Part shown: in pieces, positions 9,801 to 19,902 of the stretch
Layout of the letters: each line of letters opens with the position of its first letter
How positions within the stretch are numbered: the first letter of the stretch is position 1
NCBI RefSeq assembly: GCF_029633865.1
Contig: NC_079213.1
Span: 102,820,923-102,884,922 of the forward strand
Direction: 5' to 3'
From: Lampris incognitus
Lineage: Eukaryota; Chordata; Actinopteri; Lampriformes; Lampridae
Length of the DNA stretch: 64,000 nt
Notes under the pieces: generated by a model
The model's input: only the letters and a program-made list of their open reading frames with translations
Database searches by the model: none
What the model was told of the DNA's origin: nothing
Made by a program: the position numbers and the translations under genes

Positions 9801-12800
9801 AACTGAACAGAATAAGTGGAAACCTGCTCAGACACCCCCTCCCCATAGCGCAGCAGGGTGACAAAATGCTCGCAGTTGCTCCCCAGCAGGTCATAGGAAA
9901 CCTCCTGGCCGATGAGGACTTGAGCTCGCTGGATGATTTCGCAGACAGGCAGGGGCGTGTGGTTGTCATCGTACTTGTTGTTGACGCGGTATGAGTCCGC
10001 CCCCACCACCTCCTTCAGCAGCTGCATGCGCACCACCGCCTTCCGACTGAAGACGGACTTCACGCTGGACATGGCCGCTGCTTGACTCTCATCTGGGGTG
10101 GGAGAGGAAGAAGGGAAATCAATCAATCAATCGAGCAATCAACACATTAACCAATGGACCGAACAACAAATCAATCATCCGATCAATCAGTGAATCAACC
10201 AGCCACCCAAGTCAATCAATCAATCATTCAGGATAACAGTTTTTTTTCCCTGGTTGTCTGGCGTTGAAGTGTGGCTCCATGGGATAACAAAGTCTTTTTT
10301 CTTTCACACAGCTCATTAGCTGAAAGATTCCATGCTCCATCAGTCATCAGATGGTCTCGAAGGAGTCTCAGTAGTGATTACATCAACTTTTAAGAAATGA
10401 AAACGGATCTGGTGGCCCTCTCTCTCTCTGATATACTGCGTGGCTTGCAGGGAAGGTTAACCAGTAATCACAGTTATTTAGTGGATGAACAAGACTAGGT
10501 AATCGTTTAATAAAACGGGCTAGCGGTAATGTGAAGACACATGGTCCTTTGGCCTTCTGTTCTTCTGCAGGAGAGAGTATCTCTAAATGCTTGTGGGCAC
10601 AGCAACAGAGAACGAATTTCAATTCCGCCACCGTTTCAAGGGAGAAATTGCATCACCAGATACAATATTACTGTAACCTGTATTATCAGGAATCAGGAAC
10701 ACTTAATTTGTTGTTTCGTTTCATGTACTTGTGTACATGAAATGAAATGAAATGCCATTTCCCCCAGCCCACAGCAGTACAACACAAAGACAAAAATACA
10801 TCCAAAAACTACAAGAACACACATATCCAAACTAACACATATATCCAAACTAAACAAAAAAATCACTGCCCAAGGGAACGAACACCAGCCAGGATGACTG
10901 TCGGAACTGCCGGTCTGCATGGGCTAGCAGTTAGCTTAGCCCGCCCCGCTTCCACGTCCTGTCAGACCACCCTCGGTGCCTTCTCCTCGGGTGCAGCTCC
11001 AGACAAGGGCTGTGGTCCTTGGGCCCACCGGACAAAGCAAACCAAGCTCTCCCAGCCAATCCAGCGCCAGCTCTCCCAGCCACACACCCTCGACACACCT
11101 GCCCGCACTCCACACGACGACATCAAAAACACCAGTCAACGCCAGGCGAGGCCACCGCCAGACCACCCCCGGTGCTACCGGAACTGCCAGCCTGCATGGG
11201 CTAGCAGTTAGCTTAGCCTACCCTGCATCCGTGTCCTGTCAGGCTGCCACCAGTGCCACCTCCCCGGGTGCAGCCTTGAGCAAGGCCGTGGTCCCTGGGC
11301 CCACAGGATGCAGCAGACGAAGCTTTCCCAGCCATCAAACGAAGACAAAGTTAGATGCAGATGTGGACAAAGACACTGCATGGATGGTACTGGGTGAGAC
11401 CACTGCAAACGCGAACTCGCACCGCCATCTCCCCACACCGGTACTAGGTGAGGCCACTGCAAACGTGAATTTGCGCCACCATCTTCCTACACCGCCAGCG
11501 GAAGTGCAGTGTATTACAGTGTAGGGAGAGATGGTGGGTGGCGATCACCTGTGAGGTTGAGCAGGGAGTTATGGGTATTGTAGTCCACGGGCAGCACCGG
11601 TGCCCCCCTTTGATCTCAGGGCTGGGACTCTTTCATAGTCCATGAGAGCAACAGAAGGCTGCGCAGTCCGTATGTCCATAGGCCATTAGAATCTTTCAGT
11701 CCTAGTAGTTCCTATAGGCTTTGGCATCTGGGCGAACATAAAAGGCTGTGAGCATCTGGGCAGACATTCCTACTATTCGTGTAAACTAGGCTAAACTACA
11801 CTGTGACGCAAAAAACAAACTTCTCAAGATTAACAAACATGTTTCATACTTGCGTGTTAAGCTACATAAAAGGAAAAAAGAAAATTCATCATTTCAAAAA
11901 TTAAACATAATTCACATATGTGGAGATTCATATTTCAAAATTAAACATTCTACATTCAACATTTCTATTACTTGTGTGAACTAAGTTACAACGAAGAAAT
12001 GGGAAAAAAAGGAAATTTAACATTTCAAAAGGGTACATTAAACACTTGAAGTATGTGGAAAGGGAAAACCAGAAGATGTGGGTGCAACAGAGTTAACAAG
12101 TGAGTCTCATAAAATCAGTCTCGAATCTTTATTAACCATTAATTTTGGTGTTTAATATTTTATAATTGAACTACAATTGTTGGAACAATCAAATCCGCTC
12201 ACAAACAGTCTCATAAATTTTGAGTTTATTAGTATTCATGCTCACAGTTAACTGAATAGAACCAGAATTTACATTAATAAATAGAAATATATCTATACAT
12301 GATTGTACATCATAAAAATATAAAACTATACATATATCTATATACACACATGCACCCATACATTCATACTCATACATACATATTTACAAATGCAACCATA
12401 TACTTACATACAACCATGCATTCATCTTAAAACGCCATAACAATATACAACTCAAATAGACAAAAACAAAAACAGACCCCAAAGACATCAGCTATCCATC
12501 TTTTGTTCCATTCAGTTCTGTATTGTGCAGTATGACTGCTGTAGGCAGGGTTGCTGCTTTCAGCCTATTTGTTATGCACTGTACGTGTGTAAAATTGTTT
12601 CTGTTCCGTAGCAGTCTGTTTGTAATGTCTCCTCTTGTCTGTGGGAGCAAGTCATGGAGTGGATGTTGAGCATGTGTCATGTCTTTGACCAGCTGAATGG
12701 CAACCCATTCCGTCCTGCTCTGAAGAGATGGGAGTTGCAGTGGTGGGTTGCAGCCTCTGGAGGGGATCCTTGATGGCCCTTTTTTGCACCCTCTCTCACA

Positions 12801-15800
12801 GTGCAGCCTGGCTTTTATTGCACCCCACCAGAAGGACACTGCCATACTCCAGACATGGCCTGACCACAGCAGGGTAGATGGTAACAAGGTCCTTGGAGGG
12901 TAGGCCGTGTCTGGCTAGAACAGTCAGAAAGTGGAGCTGTTTAGAGGCTTTCCTCACTATTTGTTCAATGTGAGTGTCCCTGCTAAGGTCTGCGTCCAGG
13001 TGAAAGCGTAGATACTTGGTGGTGGTCACAACCGGGACTTCCTGTCCCCCCAAGAAACAGAAGAGCAGGTTGTGGTTGGTTTCTGGAGAAGCAGATTCCA
13101 CTGATTCTTCTCCATGAGCAGCATGTTGTCAATGTAGTGTCATTGAAGATGGCGGCGTGAATTCATGTTCACAGCGACTTCATCCAGTACTGGTATGGGA
13201 AGACGGTGGCGCAAATTCACATTTGTGGTAGCCTCATCCAGTACCATCCATGTCCACATCGGCACGTAAGTTTTGTCTTTGTTTGATGGCTGGGAGAGCT
13301 GGCGCTGGATCAGCTGGGAGAGCTTGGTCTGCTGCATCCTTTCCAGAGCTACGCTCGAGGAGGTAACACCAAAGGCAGTCTGACAGGACGCGGAAGTGGG
13401 GCAAGCTAAGCTAACTGCTAGCCCATGCAGACTGGCAGTTCTGATAACACCGAGGGCAGTCTGGTGGCAGCCTGACCTGGCATTGACTGGTGTTTTTGAT
13501 GTCGTCGTGTGGAGTGCGGGCAGGTGTGTCGAGGGTGTCTGGCTGGGAGAGCTGCCACTGGATCAGCTTGGAGAGCTTGGTCTGCTTCGTCTGGTGGGCC
13601 CAGGGACCACGGCCCCTGCCTGAAGTTGTGCCCGAGGAGGAAACGCCAAGGGCGATCAGACAGGACGCGGAAGCGGGGCAGGCTTGGCTAACTGCTAGCT
13701 CATGCAGACCAGCAGTTCCGACAGTCGTCCTGGCTGACGTTTTTTCCCTTGGACATTGATTTTTTTTGTTTAGTTTGGATATATGTGTTAGTTTGGATAT
13801 GTGTGTTCTTGTAATTCTAGTAGTTTTTGGATGTGTTTTTGTCTTTGTGTTGTACTGCTGTTGGCTGGGGGAAACGGCATTTCATTCCATGTACTTGCGT
13901 ACATGAAATGAAATGATAAATGTGTTCCTGATTCCTCATCCTGATTCCTGATGTTGTTTGATGCAGCCCATTTATCCAGCTGCTGGGCTTCCATCGCCAT
14001 TGAAGTGTTGTCACTATGAATATTTGTTAATGGAATGGCCCGAGACAGTCCTATGTCGTCAGCATACTCAATACCCAATGTGTTGTCAAAGACAGTCTTT
14101 CAAGTGGACATGTGTAGGAGGAACAGGTATGGTGAGACCACGCCACCTTGGGGGAATCCCAGATTTTACCTCTGACCTGGGCCGGATTATTTAAATATGG
14201 CATCGGGTGAGTGCCCAGGGGCATGAGCCAATTTGCCGCGCTGAGGGAAACCAAATGATTAACATGAGTAGACTTTTAAAATATTTAAAATATATTTTAA
14301 AATATTTGTCATTTTCTATGGCGGCTATCTTCCCCCTCTGTGTCTTTCAGCACCACGGAGGCACGGAGGGCGGCGAGGAGAGAGAGAGAGAGAGAGAGAG
14401 ACGCTGCTTATTTCAGTAACTAGTGCCGCTGGATCAGGCCTTTATGCATGCTCAATAATCCAGGTAAGAAAATCAAAGACAGTTGAATCAATTCATCTGG
14501 ACACAACATTTATTGGGAGAGAAACGTTTCATCACTCACTAAGTGACCTCTTCAGTCTAAACTGACTGCAGGTGTCCCCACCCTTATAAACAATACAGTT
14601 GCATAATGACCTAAACCAACGATCAGTTTCATATGCAAATAGGCATGACCATTGGTTCAGATTTGTGGACAACACCTGGGTTAAAATTAAATCTCAGGAT
14701 GTACCACATTTCTCAGGATGTGCCCCGCAAGGCTGTGTTCTGAGCCTCCTGCTTTTCTCTCTCTTTACCCACGACTGCCTGCCAACTCACCCTTCAAACG
14801 TAATAGTTAAGTTTGCGGATGACGCCACAGTCATTGGCCGTATCACCAACAATGACGCCACGGCCTACAAGGACGAGATTCAGCACCTCACATCACGGTG
14901 CACTACCAACATCTTGTACTCAATGTGCAGAAGACGAAGGAGCTGATTGTGGACTTCAGGAGGTCTAGAAGCTGCAGCTACTCCCTCATACACGTCAATG
15001 AGGTGGAAGTGGAGCGTGTCTCCAGCTTTACGTTCCTTGGCATCTACGGTGCAGTCGGAAAGTATTCACACCCCTTCACTTTCCCCACATTTTATTATGT
15101 TACAGCTTTATCCCACAATGGATTAAATTCCTTTTTTTCTCATCAATCTACACACAATACCCCATAATGACAAAATGAAAAAGGTTTTGTAGAAATTTTT
15201 GCAAATTTATTAAAAATAAAAAACTGAAATATTGCATGTACATAAGTATTCACACCCTTTGCTATGACACTCAAAATTGAGCTCAGGTTCATCCTGTTTC
15301 CACCGATCATCCTTGAGATGTTTCTACATCTTGATTGGAGTCCACCTGTAGTAAATTCAATTGATCAGACATGATTTGGAAAGGCACACACCTGTCTATA
15401 TAAGGTCCCACTGTTGACAGTGCATGTCAGAGCAGAAACCAAGCCATGAAGTCAAAGGAATTGTCTGTGGACCTCCGAGACAGGATTGTATCGAGGCACA
15501 GATCTGGGGAAGGTAAAAAAAAAATTCTACAGCTTTGAAGGTCCCGAAGAGCACAGTGGTCTCCATCATTTGTAAATGGGAGCAGTTTGGATCCACCAGG
15601 ACTCTTCCTAGAGCTGGCCACCCAGCCAAACTGAGCAATCGGGGGAGAAGGGCTTTTGTCAGGGAGGTGACCAAGAACCCGATGGTCACTCTGACAGAGC
15701 TCCAGCATTCCTCTGTGGCGATGGGAGAACCTTCCAGAAGGACAGCCATCTCTGCAGCACTCCACTAATCAGGCCTTTATGGTAGAGTGGCCAGACGGAA

Positions 15801-18800
15801 GCCTCTGCTCAGTAAAAGGCACATGACAGCTCGCTTGGAGTTTGCCAGAAAGCACCTAAAGGACTCTTAGACCATGAGAAACAAGATTCTCTGGTCTGAT
15901 GAAACCAAGATTGAACTCTTTGGCCTGAATGCCAAACGTCACGTCTGGAGGAAACCAGGCACCTCTCATCACCTTGCTAATACCATCCCTACAGTGAAGC
16001 ATGGTGGTGGCAGCATCATGCTGTGGGGATGTTTTTCAGCGGCAGGAACTGGGAAACTAGTCAGGATCGAGGGAAAGATGAATGGAGCAAAGTACAGAGA
16101 GATCCTTGATGAAAACCTGCTCCAGAGCGCTCAGGACCTCAGACTGGGGCGAAGGTTTACCTTTCAACACGACAATGACCCTAAGCACACAGCCAAGACA
16201 ACGAAGGAGTGGCTTCAGGACAAGTCTGTGAATATCCTTGAGTGGCCCAGCCAGAGCCCAGACTTGAACCCCATTGAACATCTTTGGAAAGACCTGAAAA
16301 TAGCTGTGCAGCGATGCTCCCCATCTAACCTTACAGAGCTCGAGAGGATCTGCAGAGAAGAATATAGGTGTGCCAAGCTTGTAGCTTCATACCCAAGAAG
16401 ACTTGAGGCTGTAATCGCTGCCAAGGGTGCCTCAACCAAGTACTGAGTAAAGGGTGTGAATACTTATGTACATGCAATATTTCAGTTTTTTATTTTTAAA
16501 TTTTTAATAAATTTGCAAAAATTTCTACAAAACCTTTTTCGCTTTGTCATTATGGGGTATTGTATTGTATTGTATTGATTGATGAGGAAAAAAGGAATTT
16601 AATCCATTTTGGAATAAGGCTGTAACATAACAAAATGTGGGGAAAGTGAAGGGGTGTGAATACTTTCTGGATGCACTGTACATCAGCGAGGAACTTTCCA
16701 GGACATAAACACCCAGGCCCTTGTGAAAAAGGCCCAACTACACCTGCATTTCCTGAGGAGGCTGAGGCGCACCCGTCTATTCCCCAAAATTCTCACGAAC
16801 TTCTACCACTGCACCATAGAGAGCATCCTGACCAGCTGCATCTCAGTGTGGTACGGCAACTGCACATCAGTAGACCAGAAAGCTCTGCAGCGGGTCGTCA
16901 AGGTGGCCCAGCATATCACCGGTACCCAGCTCCCAGCCATAAAAGACATTTATCACAAACGCTGCCTTCAAAGGGGCCTCAACATCAGCAGAGATCCCAC
17001 CCACCCCAACCATGGACTGCTCTCCACCTGCACTCTGGGAGGTGCTACAGGAATCTCGGAGCCCGCACTACCAGGCTCAAAAATAACTTCTTTCCCCAAG
17101 CTGTTGCCAACCTGAACCTGGCTACCCACTGAGTGTGGATATTTTTAAATATTTTGCACTCGTGCTCTTTTTTTAACTTATTTTTAGCTTTTGGTCTTCA
17201 TCTGTGCATAGCTTATACTGTGTTTGCTGTGTTTGTCTATGTCTGTCTTGCACTGTTTGGCGAAGCAACAGCCCTTATTTCATTTCATTTTTAACATGTG
17301 CCTGCCCTGCACATTGTTTTTACTGACAATAAATTGAATTGAATTGAACTGAACTGAATTTCACTGACCACATTAACTCTGGACAACCACATCAAGTTCA
17401 CCAGGGAGGATGTGATATATGACAGGTTAGCCTTCTTAGACTGTTAAATAGCAAATGGTGATGGGGGACATTTGATTTTTGATGTTTACTGTAAACCAAC
17501 ACATACTGATCAGTACTTAAGGTTTGACTCACCATCCACTGGCGTACAAACTAGGAGTCATCAGGACGCTGTACCACCGAGCTGACAACGTCCCCACCGA
17601 CACAGCGGCCGGGGAAAGGGATAAATCCCACATTAAACAGGCCCTGGTTAAGTGTGGTTATCCTAACTGGACGTTTGTCAAAGCCAGGAAGATGCCCAAA
17701 GAGTGCACCAGCCAATCGAAGAGAGCAGAAAGACAACAGCTGTCTAAGCGTAAACCAGTGATAATTTCGTATGTGGCGGCTGTGTTGGAACAGTTGAGAT
17801 GCGTATTTTCCAAACACCGCAGTTGTTTTCAGACCCCAAAACACGCTGCTCCAGATATTGGTCCACCCCAAGGATCGGGTCCCCCGGCACAAAAAGAGCA
17901 ATATAGTGTATGCTGTTAAGTGCCAGGAGGATTGCCATGACTTGTACATTGGGAAACCTTAAACAGACGCTGGCCAAGAGGATGGCACAACACAGAAGAG
18001 CTGACACTTCAGGCCAGGACTCCACAGTCTACACCCATCTACAGGCCAGTGGCCACTCTTTCAAGGATGAGGATGTGCACATCCTTGATAGGGAGGAACA
18101 CTGATTTGAATGGGGAGTCAAAGAGGCCATGTATGTGAAGAGGAAACGACCATCCCTGAACCGAGGGGGGGGGGGGGCCTAAGAGTACATCTGTCGCCAT
18201 CTTAAAATGCTATGATTGCAAACATTCCCAAATCCTCTGTGAATAGTACACATGGCCATTGAAACTCTAATTAATATTTTTTTTTCTTATTTATTTCTGA
18301 TTTTTCCCTTTTTTCTCCCAATTTAGTGGCCAATCGATCCCTAGTTTTAGTTCAAACTCCACCTTCGTACTGCATGCGTTCGCCAACCACATCGCTCCGG
18401 CTCCAGTCTCGAAGGCGATGCCAGGCCAAATCACTGCTTTTTCCGACACGCCCAGAGACGCATTCATGTGACGAACACAAGCCGACTCCGCCCCCCTCCC
18501 AAAGACAGTGTTGCCGATTATTGCTGCTTCATCGAGTCCGGCCATAGTCGGATCTGACAATCTTAATTAATATTTACGCCTATTTGCATATGAAACTGAG
18601 CATTGTTTTCGGTCATTATGGAACTGATTGTTTATAAGAGTAGGGATACCTGCAGTCAGTTTAGACTGGAGAAGTCACTTAGATGAGTGATGAAACGTTT
18701 CTCTCAATAAACGTGTCCAGATGAACTGATTCAGCTTTCTTTGATAGTGCAGTGGCCATTCGGGTGTAATCCCCCCTCCCACCACGGGACAGGGAAATTC

Positions 18801-19690
18801 TTCCCACACCATCTTCTATCTATGATCGCACTATCATAGCTCTATGTTCTAGAGAGAACGAATTTCAATTCCACCGCCGTTTTAAGGGCGAAATTGCGTC
18901 ATCGGATACAGTATTACTGTAACCTATATTATCTATATTATTACAGTGTAAGACAAGACGGTGGGTGGAGAGCCCCTGTAATGTTGAGCAGGGAGTTATA
19001 GGTATTGTAGTTCACGGGCAGCGCCGGTATGTGTGGATGTGTACCAGTCTGTTGGTTCAGGTATAGATTAGTTTACAGCAAAGTGGAGCCAAGTAGATAG
19101 CATTGAGCCTTTTAAACTGTTTTAATCCAGGAACCAAAACATAAAAATTTCACGGTTCCCATCCTTAGACCCGGGCTCAGGGAAATAAACTCTGACCAAT
19201 GACACAAATTAGTTTGTTGGACACGTCCGATCACATAAGGCAACAAAGTCATTCATACTTTTTCCAAATCGCCAAAGTTTAAAGTGGAGCAAGAAGCTGT
19301 CTGTCATAGAGAGCAGTGGTATTATAAACAGGAAGTAGCTGTTGCTACAAGAGATCAGTTGGTGGCGGTAATGCGCCATTTCTTTGTTTGCTAAAAGAAG
19401 AACAGAGGTTCTCTATATTTTCATACAAACACAACTATGGCCTACCGTAGTTCTCAAGATCTACAAAACATGGGCCCGAGACCAGCCATGCCGGTTGTAT
19501 CATTTAAATATCAGATAACGATGCTCACAAGATACACTAATAGTTCATACTGTGATCCCAAGTCAGTCCACTGAGGTATCAACCTTTAACATCTAGTCCT
19601 TTACTTCTCTTACAGCTAAATACTGTCTCGTTTTCTGCTGGTACTTGTAAATTGTATTGGATTTTTATGTGTGAAATCAGCTGTATAAGC

Positions 19691-19723
<33 letters not shown>

Positions 19724-19902
19724 TGATTGATTTGAATATTTGGAGTAGGACCCTCCCACTGACCAACAGGTGTCAGGTTAATAATGTAGCCGTCGCCCAG
19801 GTAGAGAGCCCAGTGCTGATAGGCTGGTCTGAAGATCTCTATAAGGTCACCAGGTTGGGGGTCACCGAGGGGTTCGAGGGGGTCAGGGTCATTAGAGGCC
19901 AT
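6749..19902 (-). CDS. plaat1: plaat1 (hrasls): phospholipase A and acyltransferase 1, three coding exons
   Basis: Coding exons on the minus strand are 19902-19764, 10092-9824 and 6850-6749 (139+269+102 bases), giving 169 aa plus stop. Phases are 1 and 0, and all splice sites are GT-AG. The family (LRAT-like, NlpC/P60 fold; vertebrate PLAAT1 is about 168 aa) hydrolyses phospholipids and transfers acyl chains at membranes. [20 protein letters not shown] (17-36) carries catalytic His30, INLTP has Asn42 where other PLAATs have the second His (PLAAT1 also has Asn), and NCEHF carries the nucleophile Cys120. KMQLLK-like and NNKYD blocks lie between. Residues 137-159 form the C-terminal hydrophobic anchor, followed by a basic tail (NTRSRNRPF). 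The ATG opens the exon, right after the acceptor. Its introns are full of repeats. Identity to PLAAT1 rather than PLAAT2-5 rests on the [11 protein letters not shown] and RYGEGVSEQ blocks. Confidence 0.93.
6855..7380 (-). other. plaat1 intron, no recognised element
   Basis: Intron DNA between the last exon and a LINE fragment. I see no repeat family or coding frame that I recognise. Confidence 0.4.
7396..8095 (-). mobile_element. LINE fragment (RT C-terminal region and 3' tail)
   Basis: On the minus strand a frame (about 7980-7745) reads [20 protein letters not shown] and [17 protein letters not shown], a common fish non-LTR retrotransposon C-terminal block. The plus-strand end near 7396-7450 carries GTCATTTAGCCGACGCTTTT, a recurrent fish LINE/SINE tail word. 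Frameshifted and 5' truncated. Clade (L2/CR1-like) is a guess. Confidence 0.65.
8096..8726. other. plaat1 intron, unassigned
   Basis: AT-rich sequence with a T-run near 8481. Nothing coding. Confidence 0.35.
8727..8996. repeat. Foldback element with ~55-65-bp inverted arms
   Basis: Left arm 8727-8792 and right arm 8944-8996 are reverse complements over GGTTAAAAAC...TGGT...TGGTACTCTGTGATGTTAGC...ATAGCAGG, with about 13 extra bases in the left arm and a 150-base loop that is itself partly self-complementary (ACATTAAT / ATTAATGT). It is consistent with a MITE. Confidence 0.7.
9060..9494 (-). mobile_element. SINE-A full-length copy (A2)
   Basis: Reverse-oriented full-length SINE-A. The tRNA-like head at 9425-9493 has its B-box region as GGGATTCGAATCGGCGATCC on this strand. 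It is flanked by a 12-bp target duplication, TGTTTAGCTACT (9048-9059) and TGTTCAGCTACT (9495-9506), with one mismatch. Confidence 0.88.
9824..10092 (-). CDS. plaat1: plaat1 middle exon (catalytic Cys)
   Basis: The acceptor (minus strand CTCTCCCACCCCAG) precedes 10092. The exon starts in phase 1, completing Asp47, and encodes [17 protein letters not shown] through [18 protein letters not shown], ending in phase 0 before GTTTCC. It carries catalytic Cys120. The open frame runs on past the donor at 9824, and that downstream part is intron. Confidence 0.92.
10108..10232. repeat. (TCAA)n-like simple repeat
   Basis: Degenerate AATC/TCAA tandem units just upstream of the plaat1 middle exon acceptor. 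Confidence 0.7.
10233..10604. other. plaat1 intron, unassigned
   Basis: No recognised repeat or coding frame. Confidence 0.35.
10605..11605. repeat. Dispersed repeat E, split by retroposon R
   Basis: Flanks 10605-10685 and 11511-11605 together match an uninterrupted copy at 18850-19030 (GAACGAATTTCAATTCC; ATTACTGTAACCT; GTTGAGCAGGGAGTTAT; CACGGGCAGC). The interior 10686-11510 is the inserted retroposon. Confidence 0.7.
10686..11510 (-). mobile_element. Composite retroposon R, copy 2
   Basis: Reverse-oriented insertion of about 825 bp with target duplication GTATTA (10680-10685 and 11511-11516). In its own direction it starts with two diverged ~60-bp units carrying GGAAGATGG(T/C)GGC and CAAATTCACG-type words, then a ~240-bp unit present twice (CTAGCAGTTAGCTTAGCC; CTGGGCCCA), then a TTGGATATGTGTG block, GTTGTACTGCTGTGGG, and an ATTCCTG tail. 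Its open frames are low complexity and do not look like a conserved protein. It may be an internally deleted LINE (5' promoter units plus 3' end). Confidence 0.7.
11606..12188. other. plaat1 intron, AT-rich, unassigned
   Basis: Repeated short words such as CATTTCAAAA and ATTAAACAT suggest degraded repeats. No coding signal. Confidence 0.35.
12189..14165 (-). mobile_element. Non-LTR retrotransposon (RT region), split by retroposon R copy 3
   Basis: The minus strand encodes [13 protein letters not shown] (RT motif, near 14160), [14 protein letters not shown] (catalytic YADD, near 14075), [15 protein letters not shown] (to 13958), then after the insert [19 protein letters not shown] (from about 13129), [39 protein letters not shown] and on to a stop at 12492. 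Stops and frameshifts make it dead. The 3' UTR is the AT-rich 12189-12490 region. I cannot assign the clade. Confidence 0.75.
13130..13950 (+). mobile_element. Composite retroposon R, copy 3
   Basis: Forward-oriented R copy inserted in the RT frame of the surrounding LINE, with a 7-bp target duplication ATGTTGT (13123-13129 and 13951-13957). Begins with GAAGATGGCGGCGTGAATTC-type promoter-like units and ends with TGATTCCTCATCCTGATTCCTG. Inverted with respect to copy 2. Confidence 0.75.
14385..14401. repeat. (GA)n microsatellite
   Basis: Perfect GA dinucleotide run. Confidence 0.9.
15047..16678 (+). mobile_element. Tc1-like DNA transposon, complete ends, dead transposase
   Basis: Bounded by TA on both sides (15045-15046, 16679-16680) with long terminal inverted repeats (GAAAGTATTCACACCCCTTC at the left, its reverse complement at the right). 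The transposase frame starts at 15446 ([14 protein letters not shown]) and is broken by a frameshift in an A-run near 15517, a TAA near 15766, a TAG near 15868 and a short in-frame deletion near 16360 (REEYRCAKL). The catalytic region [23 protein letters not shown] and [15 protein letters not shown] is intact at 15874-16443. Confidence 0.93.
15446..16443 (+). pseudogene. Tc1-like transposase pseudogene
   Basis: Paired helix-turn-helix DNA-binding part ([17 protein letters not shown]), RKPLLS linker and DDE catalytic domain are all recognisable, with D in WSDET, D in the DNDPKHT block and E in NPIEHLW. At least two stops and one frameshift prevent translation of the full ~340-residue protein. 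Confidence 0.9.
18280..18563 (-). mobile_element. SINE-D copy inserted in the Penelope-like element
   Basis: Reverse-oriented, 5'-truncated copy of the SINE at 24593-24898 (GATTTTTCCCTTTTTTCTCC tail; CATTCATGTGACGAACACAA; CCATAGTCGGATCTGAC), flanked by a perfect 12-bp target duplication TAATTAATATTT (18268-18279, 18564-18575). Confidence 0.85.
18850..19030 (+). repeat. Dispersed repeat E, uninterrupted copy
   Basis: Same repeat as 10605-11605 but without the retroposon, so it serves as a paralogous near-empty site (TATATTATCTATATTATTACAG at the junction region). Confidence 0.7.
19031..19675. other. plaat1 intron, unassigned
   Basis: No recognised repeat or frame. Confidence 0.35.
19689..19737. 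repeat. (GATT)n microsatellite
   Basis: GATTGATTGATT... run 27 bases past the plaat1 first coding exon donor. Confidence 0.9.
19764..19902 (-). CDS. plaat1: plaat1 first coding exon (catalytic His)
   Basis: ATG at 19902-19900 directly follows a strong acceptor (CATCTCTCTTTCCAG on the minus strand). The exon encodes 46 codons from [15 protein letters not shown] to INLTPV plus one base, and the donor is GTTG|GTCAGT. His30 is in [12 protein letters not shown]. An in-frame ATG lies further upstream (MSHLSFQ-) but is intronic. Confidence 0.92.

Larger units (their letters stand above)
14706..17360 (+). mobile_element. 5'-truncated LINE (L2/CR1/Rex1 group) inserted in the Penelope-like element
   Basis: Reads [35 protein letters not shown] (RT palm, about 14800-14840), [27 protein letters not shown] (to 15045). 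It resumes after the Tc1 insertion with [60 protein letters not shown] and [15 protein letters not shown] (to about 17130). The 3' tail is AATTGAATTGAACTGAACTG (about 17330-17356). Frameshifts at about 14905 and 17040. Clade assignment rests on these C-terminal blocks only. Confidence 0.78.
14437..18750 (+). mobile_element. Penelope-like element with inverted terminal repeats, heavily interrupted
   Basis: The left end (14440-14640) and right end (about 18578-18748) are reverse complements of each other (GAAACGTTTCATCACTCA; CAGTCTAAACTGACTGCAGG; CATATGCAAATAGGC), matching Penelope-like element terminal repeats. Coding remnants are [20 protein letters not shown] (14640-14700), then after a LINE insertion CVNQHILI-like and [20 protein letters not shown] (about 17525), [11 protein letters not shown], a GIY-YIG-type endonuclease region ([20 protein letters not shown], about 17940-18000) and [16 protein letters not shown]...RPSLNRGGG (to about 18175). 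The RT N-terminal half is missing, with several stops. The left end has a strong splice-donor word (CAGGTAAGAAA, 14461), and some Penelope elements are known to carry introns. Confidence 0.78.

Noticed and set aside
10747-11524. Pro/Ser/Thr-rich frames of 154 and 182 codons
   Set aside because: They follow the tandem units of retroposon R, differ between copies, and have no conserved domain.
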